A stretch of 64,000 bases of DNA from Thermoanaerobaculales bacterium (GCA_035358815.1 DAOPQC010000006.1:56456-120455); one strand, 5' to 3'. Counted from the stretch's first letter, positions 17,619-26,790 are shown. The notes: generated by a model from the letters alone, not told the origin. Numbers and translations are program-made.

Positions 17619-18638
17619 TCAGCGCGGGGTGAGCGCGAAGTCCTGCACGGTCGTCGCGTCGGCCTCGATCACGACCTCGGCCATGCCGGGGTCATAGCCC
17701 CACGCGAATGCGCGCACGGTCCAGTCGCCGACCGGAAGCTGGTCGAAGTGGTAGAAGCCGTCGGCGTCGGTGATCGCGACGTTCCAGCCGCCACCCATGC
17801 CCTTCGCGTTCGCGACCGCCTCGCCCGACGTCGGCCCGTCGAAGCCGAAGCGGCAGGCGACGACGAACACGCCTTCGATCGGCTCGCCGGAGACGGCGTC
17901 GGACACGTGCCCCTCCAGGCTGCCGAAGGTCAGGGGCGAGAGCGCGAAGTCAGCCGCCGCCTGCACCCCCTCCTCGACGGTCACGGGAACCGGCGCGGAG
18001 GGAAGGTAGCCGAAGCTCATCGCCCGGGCTTCGTAGCTGCCCACCGGCACGTTCTCGATCAGGTAGGTGCCGTCAGCCCCGGTGACGCCGTGCAGCCACA
18101 TGCCGCCGCCGCCATCCACATTCCGGCCGGCCTTGAGCTCGGGAGCCTGAGCCGGGCGCAGCATCACGTGGGCTCCCTGGATGGGCAGCAGGGTGACCGC
18201 ATCGGTCACCACACCCCCAACCGACCCGAAGACCATCGGCTGGAGCGCGAAGTCCTGGGTGGTGGTCTGTCCCTCGACGATGGTCACCTCGGCGGTGGCC
18301 ATCACGTAGCCGGGCTTGCCACAGACGACGTGGTAGTCGCCGGCCGGGATGTCGGCGATCGCGTAGACGCCCGCAGCGTCGGTGAACGCGTACCGCGGCG
18401 GATGGTGCCCACCTCCGCCGGGTGGATGGTGGCCACCGTGCCCGTCCGGGCCGCCCATCATCCCGCGCGCCACCACCATCGCGCCCTCGATGGCCACCCC
18501 ATCGACGTCAGTCACCGTTCCCTGGAGAGCCCCGGTCTGGGCCATCGCAGTGCCTGCGAGCAGGCCGAACGCGAGCGCCAGAGTCGTGACGATGAACAGC
18601 TGTCGCCCCATCATGCGCCGAGCAAGCCGTGTGAGCAT
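17619..18638 (-). CDS. Exported protein with three carboxypeptidase-regulatory-like repeats
   Basis: 339 aa. The start at 18638 follows GGGAGGGGTGCA. A signal peptide (about 1-33, ending AMAQ) precedes three tandem prealbumin-like beta-sandwich units of about 100 residues, each ending in a variant of (Q/A)DFALxP: QDFALQP, ADFALSP, QDFALTP. Unit 1 contains a His/Gly-rich loop (GHGGHHPPGGGGHHPP) that could bind metal. Such domains are usually structural parts of surface proteins, here without a catalytic domain. It is encoded in the same direction as the cytochrome at 18834, with the repeat pair between. Confidence 0.8.
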   Translation of the reverse strand: MLTRLARRMMGRQLFIVTTLALAFGLLAGTAMAQTGALQGTVTDVDGVAIEGAMVVARGMMGGPDGHGGHHPPGGGGHHPPRYAFTDAAGVYAIADIPAGDYHVVCGKPGYVMATAEVTIVEGQTTTQDFALQPMVFGSVGGVVTDAVTLLPIQGAHVMLRPAQAPELKAGRNVDGGGGMWLHGVTGADGTYLIENVPVGSYEARAMSFGYLPSAPVPVTVEEGVQAAADFALSPLTFGSLEGHVSDAVSGEPIEGVFVVACRFGFDGPTSGEAVANAKGMGGGWNVAITDADGFYHFDQLPVGDWTVRAFAWGYDPGMAEVVIEADATTVQDFALTPR

Positions 18639-18785
18639 TGCACCCCTCCCTTGGGCGGTCGAACGCGACCCTTTCGCAGCCCACCCTTCATACCACGGCC
18701 TGACGCGTTTTCCTAACCAGGATTGACTCCCAGGTGACGCCGCGCACAGCGACGCGGCGTCCTCGTTCGCCGCCTGGAGGTCGAA

Positions 18786-18833
18786 GCAGGCAGGATGCCT
18801 GCGCTACAAGCAGGCAGGATGCCTGCGCTACAA
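18786..18833. repeat. Two tandem family A repeats abutting the cytochrome stop codon
   Basis: Two exact 24-bp direct copies (18786-18809, 18810-18833) of GCAGGCAGGATGCCTGCGCT with the trailing ACAA. The TAG stop of the cytochrome gene (18834-18836, minus strand) touches the second copy. It is a short 3' flanking element, possibly folding into two hairpins in the transcript. Confidence 0.8.
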
Positions 18834-19370
18834 CTACTGGGATGCTGGGGGCACCGGCTCCGGGACCTCGTTGGCGATCGGTGGCACGGTCATGAAGTAG
18901 GCGAACATCGCCTTCAGATCCTCGTCGCTGGTCGTCGGGTAGTGCGGCATCGGGGGCAGGACGTCTCGGCCCATCCCCAGGTGCTTGCCCGTGCGCAGGG
19001 CGGTGACGAACATCTCCTCGTCCCAGGCCCCGAGGCCGGTCTCCTTGTCGGAGGTCAGGTTGGCCGCGTAGCTGATGCCCCACGGCCCGGCCCACGCGGT
19101 CATGCCGCCGGTGACGGCGTTCCACGGCCCGGGCGGCAGCGCGGGCGGCGGCGGCAGCTCGGCGTCACGCGGATGTCCGGAGTACATGCGGGCCGCATCG
19201 GGCTCCGGCCCCCGCGGGCCCATCTTCAGCGGCGTGTGGCAGTGGGCGCACCCGATGGACTCGACCAGGTACTTGCCCCGCTCCACGGCTGCGCGGTCGT
19301 CCCCCGCGACCGCGGCCACGGCCGTCGCCAGCGCGAGCGCCACACCAATAAAGACACCTCCTCGACTCAT
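18834..19370 (-). CDS. Periplasmic monoheme cytochrome c
   Basis: 178 aa, ATG 19370 after GGAGCTTCGTG. Signal peptide about 1-22 (ending AVAG). One heme-binding motif, CAHCH, at about 41-45, followed by a class I cytochrome c layout with several Met candidates for the sixth ligand (MPHYPTTSDEDLKAMFAYF). This is the usual pattern of small cytochromes used as dehydrogenase partners or terminal electron carriers. The molybdenum oxidoreductase at 6742 needs such a carrier but is 10 kb away, so a link is only speculative. Confidence 0.87.
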   Translation of the reverse strand: MSRGGVFIGVALALATAVAAVAGDDRAAVERGKYLVESIGCAHCHTPLKMGPRGPEPDAARMYSGHPRDAELPPPPALPPGPWNAVTGGMTAWAGPWGISYAANLTSDKETGLGAWDEEMFVTALRTGKHLGMGRDVLPPMPHYPTTSDEDLKAMFAYFMTVPPIANEVPEPVPPASQ

Positions 19371-19594
19371 CACGAAGCTCCATTCGTTGACCCAGGTTGC
19401 CGGGCCAAGCGTCGATTTGGCGTTTTCAACTCTGCCCGGCTCGCGGCAATTCCCAACGCACGACCTGACGGAAGTGCCGCCTCCGGCCGGGCAACCGCAG
19501 CTCCGGCCCCCCTGCTGCCCGGGCGGCGCGCACTTCCGCGCGCCGCGGTCCCGAGAGTATGATCACTGCCACAGACTTCGCCATGGAGGGTCCG

Positions 19595-20815
19595 ATGTCG
19601 CGTCGCGCCGTCCTCACGCTGACCTTGCTGCTCCTGGTGGGCGCGGTCGCCTCGCCGGCGACGGCAACCCCGGTGAACCTGCTTTCGATCCAGGAAGGCA
19701 CCTTCCCGGTCGTCGAGCCGCCGAGCTACGGGGGCTGGCCGGTCGTGGCCCTGCTGGACGACAGCCCGGGCACCGGCTGGGCCTGCCCGGAGGGCCGGAT
19801 CGCCGACAATGTGTTCGTGTTCGAGATGGCGACGGAAGCGGCCATCGAGCGCTACGAGTTCGACGCCGCGAGCGTGGACGAGGAGGGCGCCGGGGCGAAG
19901 CAGGTCACGGTCGAGGTCTCCACGACCTCCGCGACTGCCGGCTTCACCCCGGTCCTCCAGGCGACGCTCGCGGCAGGACGTGACCGGCAGGCCTTCGACG
20001 CGGCGAAGCGGGTGCCGGCGCGCTGGGTGCGGCTGACGATTCACACCAACCAGGGGAACCAGGGCTGGACGGAGCTGTTCGGCTTCCGGGGCTACGGCGA
20101 GAGGCCTCCGTTCACCGGCCTCCCCGAGGGCGTCTCCGGCACCTACGCGACCGACTACAACGACTTTCACGTCCGCCAGCAGGGCACTGCGCTGGTCGGG
20201 TGCTACGAGTACGACTCCGGCATCCTCGACGGCACGATCGAGGGCCGGGTCATGAAGATCACTTGGTTCGAGGGGGAGGACCGCAGCGAGCACGGCCCGG
20301 CCGTGATGGTCTTCTCACCCGACGGCAAGGCCTTCCGCGGCTACTGGTGGCACTCCGGCAACGAGGCCGATCTCCCCGACGGAGCATGGAACGGCACCAA
20401 GCGGTCGGCCGCGGTCGGAAGCTGTCCCCACTGGTCGGGCTCGGTGAGCGGCGAGCTCACGAAGACCCTGTCGGCGACCGGCCGCGCGCGGGTCTACGGC
20501 ATCCTGTTCGACATCGACTCGGCGACCATCCGGCCGGAGTCGAAGCCCGTCCTCGACGAGGTCGTGGCCTCGCTCGAGGCCGAGCCGGGATGGCAGCTCA
20601 CGATCGAGGGCCACACCGACTCGACCGGCACCGCGGACCACAACCGGACCCTGTCGCAGCAGCGCGCCGACTCGGTCAAGGCCTACCTGGTGGCGGCAGG
20701 GATCGAACCCGCCCGCCTGCAGACGGCGGGCTTCGGGTCGTCGCAGCCGGTCGCCGACAATGCGACCGAGCTCGGCCGCAGCCAGAACCGGCGGGTCGAG
20801 CTGGTGCGCCGGTAG
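19595..20815 (+). CDS. Discoidin-like/OmpA-family outer-membrane-associated protein
   Basis: 406 aa. The ATG at 19595 follows GGAGGGTCCG. Signal peptide about 1-25. Residues about 30-175 look like an F5/8-type (discoidin) sandwich: VALLDDSPGTGWACP, then VRLTIHTNQGNQGWTELFGF. A middle domain (about 180-285) resembles lipocalin-like small-molecule or polysaccharide response modules. The C-terminal 110 residues are an OmpA peptidoglycan-binding domain: FDIDSATIRPES, EGHTDSTG, LSQQRADSVKAYL, SQNRRVEL. It probably anchors to peptidoglycan and binds a surface ligand. Confidence 0.85.
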   Translation: MSRRAVLTLTLLLLVGAVASPATATPVNLLSIQEGTFPVVEPPSYGGWPVVALLDDSPGTGWACPEGRIADNVFVFEMATEAAIERYEFDAASVDEEGAGAKQVTVEVSTTSATAGFTPVLQATLAAGRDRQAFDAAKRVPARWVRLTIHTNQGNQGWTELFGFRGYGERPPFTGLPEGVSGTYATDYNDFHVRQQGTALVGCYEYDSGILDGTIEGRVMKITWFEGEDRSEHGPAVMVFSPDGKAFRGYWWHSGNEADLPDGAWNGTKRSAAVGSCPHWSGSVSGELTKTLSATGRARVYGILFDIDSATIRPESKPVLDEVVASLEAEPGWQLTIEGHTDSTGTADHNRTLSQQRADSVKAYLVAAGIEPARLQTAGFGSSQPVADNATELGRSQNRRVELVRR

Positions 20816-20881
20816 CCGGCGGCCGGCCGTCGGACGATGCCCCGGCCCCGGGCGGGGTCCCGTCCTCGTTACGGCCGCCGT

Positions 20882-21427
20882 TCAGCCGCCGGCGAGCTCG
20901 CGGGCCAGCGCCTCGTACCGCTCGTGCACGCCGGCGCCGATCTCGTCCCGCTCGACGCGCTCGAAGTCGGCAGCCACCGCGCTCTGGTCCTCCTCGGTGA
21001 AGGCCTGGTCGGCCATCGGGAAGAGGATGTTGTTCTCCTTGAAGATGTGCTGGCGCAGCAGGGCGGCGTAGCCGGCGAGGCGCTCGGCGACCACCGCCCT
21101 CGCAGCCGGGTCGCCGGCCGCCGCGGCGCCGATGTGGTCGGCAACCGCAGCGACGTGCGCGCGGCCGAGCTCGTGCTCGTGGAGCATGACCGCGACCGGT
21201 CCGACCTCGCGCGGGAAGCCCCGCTCGCCCATGCGAACGAACAGGACATCCTCCTCCTTGGCGTGGTGGCAGTGGTCGGCGAAGCCCCGGATGAAGTCGA
21301 CGAAGGCGTTCAGCCGGCCGGCGTCGGCGGCAGCGCCGCCCGCAATCACCCTCGCCTCGCGCTCGGCAGCGTCGAGGACCTTGATGATGAGCTCGTGCTC
21401 GTGCTTCAGGATGTCGGTCGGCTTCAC
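20882..21427 (-). CDS. Hemerythrin-like diiron protein
   Basis: 181 aa, GTG start at 21427. Iron-ligand pattern in four helices: KHEHELI, then DHCHHAKEEDVLF, VMLHEHELGR and RQHIFKENNILFPMAD, as in the hemerythrin HHE domain of O2- or NO-handling proteins and of iron-sulfur repair factors. It is the last gene of an apparent operon (Crp/Fnr regulator, CxxC protein, DUF6448-like protein, hemerythrin), 17 bp after the previous stop. The context suggests handling of oxygen, nitric oxide or damaged iron centres. Confidence 0.9.
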   Translation of the reverse strand: MKPTDILKHEHELIIKVLDAAEREARVIAGGAAADAGRLNAFVDFIRGFADHCHHAKEEDVLFVRMGERGFPREVGPVAVMLHEHELGRAHVAAVADHIGAAAAGDPAARAVVAERLAGYAALLRQHIFKENNILFPMADQAFTEEDQSAVAADFERVERDEIGAGVHERYEALARELAGG

Positions 21428-21444
21428 GGGGGGATCCCTTGGGG

Positions 21445-22062
21445 TCAGTGGGCGTGGCCGTCATGCCCGGCCGGCGCGGCCCCGTGCCGCGGTCCAGCCA
21501 GCGCGACGTCCAGCCCCTCGACGTAGTGGATGAAGTCCACGTAGGCGGCGACAAAGGCGCGCCCGGCAGCGACGTTGTGGCCGGCGTGCTCGCGAGCCGC
21601 GAGCACCCGCTCGAGGCGGTGGCGGACACCCTCGTCGAGATGGCCGGTGAGCGCCGCGACGAGCTGGTCGGCCGATCCCAGATCGATCGCGCCGTCGGCC
21701 GCCGCGATCCCTGGCTCGACGGCGCCGGCCGGCTTGAGGCCGGTGTAGGGGGCGCCCTCGCCCGCGCGGTGCACGCGCACCAGGGTCTCGAAGAACCAGG
21801 TGTCAGCGAGCTCGAGCGCGGCACCGCCCGATGCCCGCGCGGCCAGCGTTCGGTCGAAGGCGGTGCGGATCTCCGCCTCGTCCTCGGCCTGCACCCACTT
21901 AAGCACCGGCGTCACGTCACCGGCCGCCAGCGCCGCCTGGGCGTCGACAACGACCGGGCCGTCAAGTGTGTCGCAGTGCGCGCCGGCGGTCCGTGCGGCG
22001 CCCATGCCGAGCACGGCCGACGTCAGCACGAACACGATCGTTCGATGGATTCTCGCGTTCAC
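21445..22062 (-). CDS. Exported DUF6448-like protein
   Basis: 205 aa from a GTG at 22062, preceded by AAGGGAGACGACCA. Signal peptide ends near AGA; the mature protein begins HCDTLDGPVV, which I recognise as the DUF6448 start. The remainder is helical with a His-rich end (HGAAPAGHDGHAH) and internal His residues (VHRAG, GHNVAAG, FIHYVEG). His-rich extracytoplasmic proteins of this kind may bind metals, but no function is established that I know. It lies within the hemerythrin/Crp operon. Confidence 0.75.
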   Translation of the reverse strand: MNARIHRTIVFVLTSAVLGMGAARTAGAHCDTLDGPVVVDAQAALAAGDVTPVLKWVQAEDEAEIRTAFDRTLAARASGGAALELADTWFFETLVRVHRAGEGAPYTGLKPAGAVEPGIAAADGAIDLGSADQLVAALTGHLDEGVRHRLERVLAAREHAGHNVAAGRAFVAAYVDFIHYVEGLDVALAGPRHGAAPAGHDGHAH

Positions 22063-22099
22063 TGGTCGTCTCCCTTCGCTCCGGACAACCGTCCGGCGT

Positions 22100-22315
22100 T
22101 CATCGCTCTTCGACCCGGGCAGCGGCATCGAGCTCGGTCAGGAAGGCTCCGGCGTCCTGACGATAGGCGCGAGCGGCGTCCCCGAGGGTGTCGAACGGCG
22201 CCATGGAGCAGCCGACGCACGCCATGCCGTGCTGCACGAACACCACGGCAAGCGACGGGAAGCGATCGAGCGTCTGCTCGACTGTGTTCTCGGCGTCAAT
22301 CGTCGGCTCGTTCAC
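22100..22315 (-). CDS. DUF1858 / hybrid-cluster-associated redox disulfide protein
   Basis: 71 aa from a GTG at 22315 with GGAG about 8 bp upstream. Shows the family signature: VEQTLDRFPSLAVVFVQHG, then ACVGCSMAPFDTLGDAARAY, with the redox pair Cys33/Cys36. Members are small redox-disulfide proteins next to hybrid cluster protein, hemerythrins or other anaerobic and nitrosative-stress genes. It is the second gene of the regulator-led operon. Confidence 0.87.
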   Translation of the reverse strand: MNEPTIDAENTVEQTLDRFPSLAVVFVQHGMACVGCSMAPFDTLGDAARAYRQDAGAFLTELDAAARVEER

Positions 22316-22461
22316 GTCCAGGCTCCACGCCCTTTGTAGCGTGGCGGCCCCGGCACGTCCTTGCGCCCGGTCAAACCCGCGGCCGCTCGCCGGCGGGAGG
22401 GGCGGTCGGCACGCGGCGGCAGTCGATCCGTGCGCCGCGCCGACCGGCCCGCTTCCCGGAA

Positions 22462-23163
22462 TCACTCCCCGGAGAGGTCCTCGGCGATCGCGACCAGGCG
22501 ATGCGGGGAGTGGATCACCACCCGTTCGCGGCCGCTGCCGACGATCCCCGCCTCCTCCCAGTCGGCCATCAGGCGGCTGACCGTGAACAGCGTGGTGCCG
22601 GAGAGCCGGGCGATGTCTTCACGGGTCAGCGGCATGTCGATCTCGACCCCGCGATCGGTGCGGCGGCCGGCCTTGCGGGCGAGCCGCAGCAAGGCACGGG
22701 CGACGCGCCGGGCGACCCGTTCGGTGGCGAGCTCGCGCAGCCGGTCCGAGAGCTCGCCCATCCGCTCCGTCAGGAGGCGCAGCGCGTTGAGGGCGAGCTG
22801 GGGATGTTCGAGCAGCAGATCGTCGAGCTTGTGGCGCGGCCAGCCGATCACCCGGGCGTCGGCGACCGCCTCGGCCGTGACCGGGTATCTCTGATCCGGG
22901 AACATCGCCACCACCGCGCACATCTCTCCCGGTCCGACGTAGCGGACGATCACCTCCTGGCCCTCGACGCTGACCTGGGTGAGCTTGAGCCTGCCGTCGA
23001 GCACCACGGCGAACTCCTCGGCCGGGTCGCCCTGATGAAACAGCGCCTCCCGCCTCGCCAGCCGACGCTGCGTGCCGGCCGCGACGATCGCGGTCAGCGC
23101 CGCCGCCGACAGCCCCTCGAACACCGGCGAGCCCTCGAGCACGGACCTGATGCCATCCGCCAT
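22462..23163 (-). CDS. Crp/Fnr-family transcription regulator
   Basis: About 233 aa from ATG 23163 (a GTG two codons earlier is possible). N-terminal cyclic-nucleotide-binding-type beta-roll (FHQGDPAEEFAVVLDGRLKL), long dimer helix, and C-terminal winged helix (LTREDIARLSGTTLFTVSRL). It lacks the N-terminal cysteine cluster of Fnr, so it resembles Dnr/NnrR-type NO sensors or general Crp-like regulators more than oxygen-sensing Fnr. It leads the operon containing DUF1858, DUF6448-like and hemerythrin genes, probably controlling it. Confidence 0.88.
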   Translation of the reverse strand: MADGIRSVLEGSPVFEGLSAAALTAIVAAGTQRRLARREALFHQGDPAEEFAVVLDGRLKLTQVSVEGQEVIVRYVGPGEMCAVVAMFPDQRYPVTAEAVADARVIGWPRHKLDDLLLEHPQLALNALRLLTERMGELSDRLRELATERVARRVARALLRLARKAGRRTDRGVEIDMPLTREDIARLSGTTLFTVSRLMADWEEAGIVGSGRERVVIHSPHRLVAIAEDLSGE

Positions 23164-23342
23164 CGACACCCATCTTAGTCGGCCCGCGCGCCGCGTGCTC
23201 CTGCCGGGAGACCCCGGGCATCCGCGCCGGCCGCTCGCGCGTCCCCTCGCGGCGGGCCCGAGCTGCGCCCCGCTGGTCGGCCTTCGCTATACTTCGCCGG
23301 CATCGAGCAGTGCCGCCGGCGCGGCTCGACACGGAGGACACC

Positions 23343-23948
23343 ATGCGTGCGCCAACCATCGGCATCGCCATCGCCCTCGCCGCCCTCGCAGCCGCGGCCG
23401 GCTGCACGAGCACCACCGTCACCCGGGTCCCGACCGAGGAGCAGATCGACCTCTCGGGACGCTGGAACGACACCGACAGCCAGCAGGCCGCCCAGGCGCT
23501 CGTCGACCAGTCGGTGGCCACCCCGTGGGTCGACGACTTCCTCCTCGCCAAGGGCGAGAAGCCGACGTTGATCATCGGCACGATCCGCAACAAGACCCCG
23601 GAGCACATCGCGGTCAAGACCCTGGTCGCCGATCTCGAGCGCTCGTTCATCAACTCGGGCCGGGTGACCGTGGTCGCCTCGTCCGAGGAGCGCGAGGACG
23701 TCCGTGCCGAGCGCGAGGATCAACAGCAGTTCGCGTCGGACGAGACCGTCAAGGCCTGGGGCCTCGAGCGCGGCGCCGACTACATGCTGATCGGCGAGGT
23801 CAACTCCCAGTTCGACGCCGAGGACGGCAAGGAGGTCAAGTACTACCAGGTGGACTGCTACCTGGTCGACCTCGAGAGCAACGTCAAGGTGTGGACCGGC
23901 TTCACCAAGATCAAGAAGTTCGTCGGCCGCAGCAAGTACAAGCCGTAG
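23343..23948 (+). CDS. lpoB: Penicillin-binding protein activator LpoB homologue
   Basis: 201 aa from ATG 23343. Signal peptide with lipobox (AAAAGCTS), so outer-membrane lipoprotein. The C-terminal domain has the LpoB layout (LIIGTIRNKTPEHIAVKTLV, RGADYMLIGEVNS, YYQVDCYLVDLESN). In enterobacteria LpoB spans the periplasm to stimulate the peptidoglycan synthase PBP1b. It is followed 5 bp later by a COG3014-type lipoprotein, a gene pairing known from other Gram-negative bacteria. Confidence 0.87.
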   Translation: MRAPTIGIAIALAALAAAAGCTSTTVTRVPTEEQIDLSGRWNDTDSQQAAQALVDQSVATPWVDDFLLAKGEKPTLIIGTIRNKTPEHIAVKTLVADLERSFINSGRVTVVASSEEREDVRAEREDQQQFASDETVKAWGLERGADYMLIGEVNSQFDAEDGKEVKYYQVDCYLVDLESNVKVWTGFTKIKKFVGRSKYKP

Positions 23949-23953
23949 GGTCG

Positions 23954-25387
23954 ATGCTCAGGGCCAACCGCAGCCCTGGCGGACGGCCGCTGTCCGCCCT
24001 GCCGGTGGCGGCGCTGCTGCTCGCCGCCGGCTGCGCGACCTACGTCGCGTCCAACCTCGAGCTGCGCTCTCAGCTCGAGGCCGGCGACTGGCAGGCCGCG
24101 CTCGCCCGCATCGAGGCCCGCAAGGGCGGCACCGACCGGCTGCTCCAGCTGCTGCAGCGCGGGCATGTGCTGCACTACGCCGGCCGCTTCGACGAGTCGA
24201 ACACCGCCTTCCAGCAGGCCGAGGATCTCGCGGCGTCGCTCTACACCCGCAGCATCTCGCAGTCGGCGGCCTCGCTCATCGTCAACGACCTCACCGTCGC
24301 CTACCGCGGCCAGCCACACGAGCTGTCGATGGTCCCCTACTACCGGGCGTTCAACTACCTGTCGCTCGGCGATCGCGACGCCGCCCAGGTCGAGGCGCGC
24401 AAGGCGACCCAGGCGCTGGCAGGGGCGGTCGATGCCACGCTGCGCGAGATCGAGCGGCCGGAGGACCGGGAGGCCGCACGGCGGCTGCAGGACAGCGGGT
24501 TCCTGCACTGGTTCGCCGGGCTGCTGTTCGAGTCCGATGGCGCCTTCAACGACGCATTCGTCGCCTACCGCAACGCGGCCCGCGCCTACCTGGCGGGCGG
24601 CGAGCTGACCGGCGTCGCGCCACCGGCCGCGCTCGGCCGCGACCTCGAGCGGGTCGGCCTCACTCGTGGCTTCGCGAGCGAGGTCGAAGAGCTGCGCGCC
24701 GCCTCGCCGGGGCTCTTCCCACCGCCGGAGGCCCACCAGGGCTCGAGCCCCGGCGGCGAGGTGGTGATCGTGCTCGAGTCGGGCTGGGTCGCGACCCGCG
24801 ACCAGGTCATGCTCAACGTCCCGATCCTCGACGTCGACCGCAGTTATGGCTCGACCGACGACTGGGCCTGGGAGCTCGTCAATCGCGCGTCGCCGGGCTG
24901 GTCAAGCTCCTACGACGTCGACATCGAGTACTGGCTCACGGTCGCGGTGCCGGTTATGGCGGAGCCGACCACGGGCCAGGCGACGGCGGTGCGGATCGCC
25001 GCCGGGCAGCGCGCAGCGACGTCCGAGCCCGCCGACGACCTGTCGCGCCGCGCGGTCGCCACCTTCGAGGCCGAGCGCGGGCAGATCCTGTTCAGGACCT
25101 TCCTGCGTGCCCTTGCCAAGTACGCGGCGGCCGAGGCCGCCGAGAACGAGGACGAGACGGCCGGGATGATCGTCAATCTGCTGGGCGTGCTGACCGAGCG
25201 CGCCGACACCCGCTGCTGGCTGACCCTGCCCGACCGGCTCTCGGTCGCCCGGTTGCGGCTGCCCGCCGGCCGCCAGGAGCTGCGCATCGAGTACCTCGAC
25301 CCGGCCGGGAACGTGGTCGCGAGCGAGACCGAGACGATCGAGGTCGTCGCCGGCGGCTTCGTCTTCCTCAACCGGCGCAGCTTCTGA
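23954..25387 (+). CDS. COG3014-type TPR-like lipoprotein
   Basis: 477 aa from ATG 23954. Signal segment with lipobox LAAGC (about Cys29) and a helical TPR-like region (about 40-220; GHVLHYAGRFDESNTAFQQAEDLA is split over a typical repeat). The C-terminal half is beta-rich with a conserved YWLTVAVPVM and a final LDPAGNVVASETETIEV strand. These proteins are found next to LpoB-like genes and are presumed envelope assembly factors; the biochemical role is unknown. Tightly coupled to lpoB. Confidence 0.8.
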   Translation: MLRANRSPGGRPLSALPVAALLLAAGCATYVASNLELRSQLEAGDWQAALARIEARKGGTDRLLQLLQRGHVLHYAGRFDESNTAFQQAEDLAASLYTRSISQSAASLIVNDLTVAYRGQPHELSMVPYYRAFNYLSLGDRDAAQVEARKATQALAGAVDATLREIERPEDREAARRLQDSGFLHWFAGLLFESDGAFNDAFVAYRNAARAYLAGGELTGVAPPAALGRDLERVGLTRGFASEVEELRAASPGLFPPPEAHQGSSPGGEVVIVLESGWVATRDQVMLNVPILDVDRSYGSTDDWAWELVNRASPGWSSSYDVDIEYWLTVAVPVMAEPTTGQATAVRIAAGQRAATSEPADDLSRRAVATFEAERGQILFRTFLRALAKYAAAEAAENEDETAGMIVNLLGVLTERADTRCWLTLPDRLSVARLRLPAGRQELRIEYLDPAGNVVASETETIEVVAGGFVFLNRRSF

Positions 25388-25556
25388 GAGAGACCGGGGT
25401 CACAGGCTCCCCCGAAACGGCGCGACCGGTTTCTCCCCCGCCTTGACAAGGATCGGCATGTTGCTGATATTGCATCTCAACATTGACCGACCCGCCCGCT
25501 CGCCGGCCCATTCCGAGCCAGCGAGCGGCTGCTCGAAGCTCGATGGAGGTGACACC

Positions 25557-26060
25557 ATGTCGAGGGTTGCACGTGTCCACAGATTCGCGGCTGCACTCGC
25601 GCTGACCGCAGCGACGCTCCTCGTCGCAGGCAACCTGCAGGCCGGAGAGAAGAAGAACTTCACAACTCACCTCAAGGGGCGCAACGAGAACCCTCCGGTT
25701 CAGACGCTCGCCCAGGGGCAGGCGATCTTCAAGCTGAAGGCCGGTGGCGCCGAGCTCCACTACAAGCTCATCGTGGCGAACATCGAGGACGTGATGATGG
25801 CGCACATCCACCTCGGCTTCGCGGACGAAAACGGCCCCGTCGCCGTGTGGCTGTACCCGGATGCTGCTCCTCCACAGCTGATCCCGGGCCGCTTCGACGG
25901 CGTGCTGGCCGAGGGAGTGATCACCGACGCCAGCATCGTTCCCGGCGTCCCTCTCACGTCGCTGGCTGACCTGGTCGACGTCATCCGAGCCGGTGGCGCC
26001 TACGTCAACGTCCACACGTCCGTCAACCCGTCGGGGGAGATCCGCGGCCAGATCAGGTAG
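25557..26060 (+). CDS. CHRD-domain exported protein
   Basis: 167 aa, ATG 25557 after ATGGAGGTGACACC. Signal peptide about 1-30 (ending LQAG). Residues 38-167 form a CHRD domain: LKGRNENPPVQTLAQGQA, AHIHLGFADENGPVAVWL, and the C-terminal YVNVHTSVNPSGEIRGQI. CHRD was first described in animal chordin; bacterial members are extracellular and of unknown function. Confidence 0.92.
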   Translation: MSRVARVHRFAAALALTAATLLVAGNLQAGEKKNFTTHLKGRNENPPVQTLAQGQAIFKLKAGGAELHYKLIVANIEDVMMAHIHLGFADENGPVAVWLYPDAAPPQLIPGRFDGVLAEGVITDASIVPGVPLTSLADLVDVIRAGGAYVNVHTSVNPSGEIRGQIR

Positions 26061-26162
26061 CGGCCCCGGGGCGCCTCTCCTGCGGGCGGTCACCTGCCGC
26101 TTCGCGTATCGCGCCGATCGGGCCCCGGTGGCGCCGCTTGGTGGCTGCGCTACGATGGGCGC

Positions 26163-26729
26163 GTGAGCGCCCCCGCGATCCCGCCCAGGCTCGAGATGCC
26201 GCTCCGCCCCGATGAGCTCCGCGAGCTGCTCGGCGCGATCCGATGCCAGTACCGGCTCTCCTGGCACGGCATCCACGGCGTCGGCCACTGGGCGCGGGTG
26301 CTCGACACAGGGCTGCGCCTGGCCTCGGTCACGGGCGCCGATCCCGAGGTGGTCAGCTTGTTCGCTCTCTTCCACGACGCCTGCCGCGCCAATGACGGCA
26401 TCGACCCGGACCACGGCGCTCGAGGGGCCGGGCTCGCGGCCTCGCTCCTCCGCGCGCACTTCGTCGGCCGGCCTGGCCAGCTCCGGCTCCTGGTTCGCGC
26501 CTGCTGCGGGCACACCGACGGGACGGTCGAGGACGATCACACGGTCGCGACCTGCTGGGACGCCGACCGCCTCGACCTCCTCCGGGTCGGGATCAAGCCG
26601 TCGCCGCACAGGCTGTGCACCGAGGCTGCACGCGACCCGGCCACACTCGCCTGGGCCAACGACCGCGCCCGCCGCGGCAAAGTGCCGGGTTTCGCACGGG
26701 ACGGCTGGCTCGCTGTCCGCGGCTGCTGA
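26163..26729 (+). CDS. HD-domain phosphohydrolase-like protein
   Basis: 188 aa, GTG start. The metal-binding HD pattern is visible: GIHGVGHWARVL, then LFHDACR, and CCGHTDG. These residues usually hold one or two metal ions for phosphomonoester or phosphodiester hydrolysis. The Asp for the final ligand may be in CWDADRLDLLR. Compared with signalling HD-GYP proteins it is short and stands alone. The substrate is unknown. Confidence 0.82.
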   Translation: MSAPAIPPRLEMPLRPDELRELLGAIRCQYRLSWHGIHGVGHWARVLDTGLRLASVTGADPEVVSLFALFHDACRANDGIDPDHGARGAGLAASLLRAHFVGRPGQLRLLVRACCGHTDGTVEDDHTVATCWDADRLDLLRVGIKPSPHRLCTEAARDPATLAWANDRARRGKVPGFARDGWLAVRGC

Positions 26730-26790
26730 GCGGCCGCAACTCCCCCGTCCCTCGCGCGCGACCACTCGGAAGGAAGAGCGCGATCGTGGT

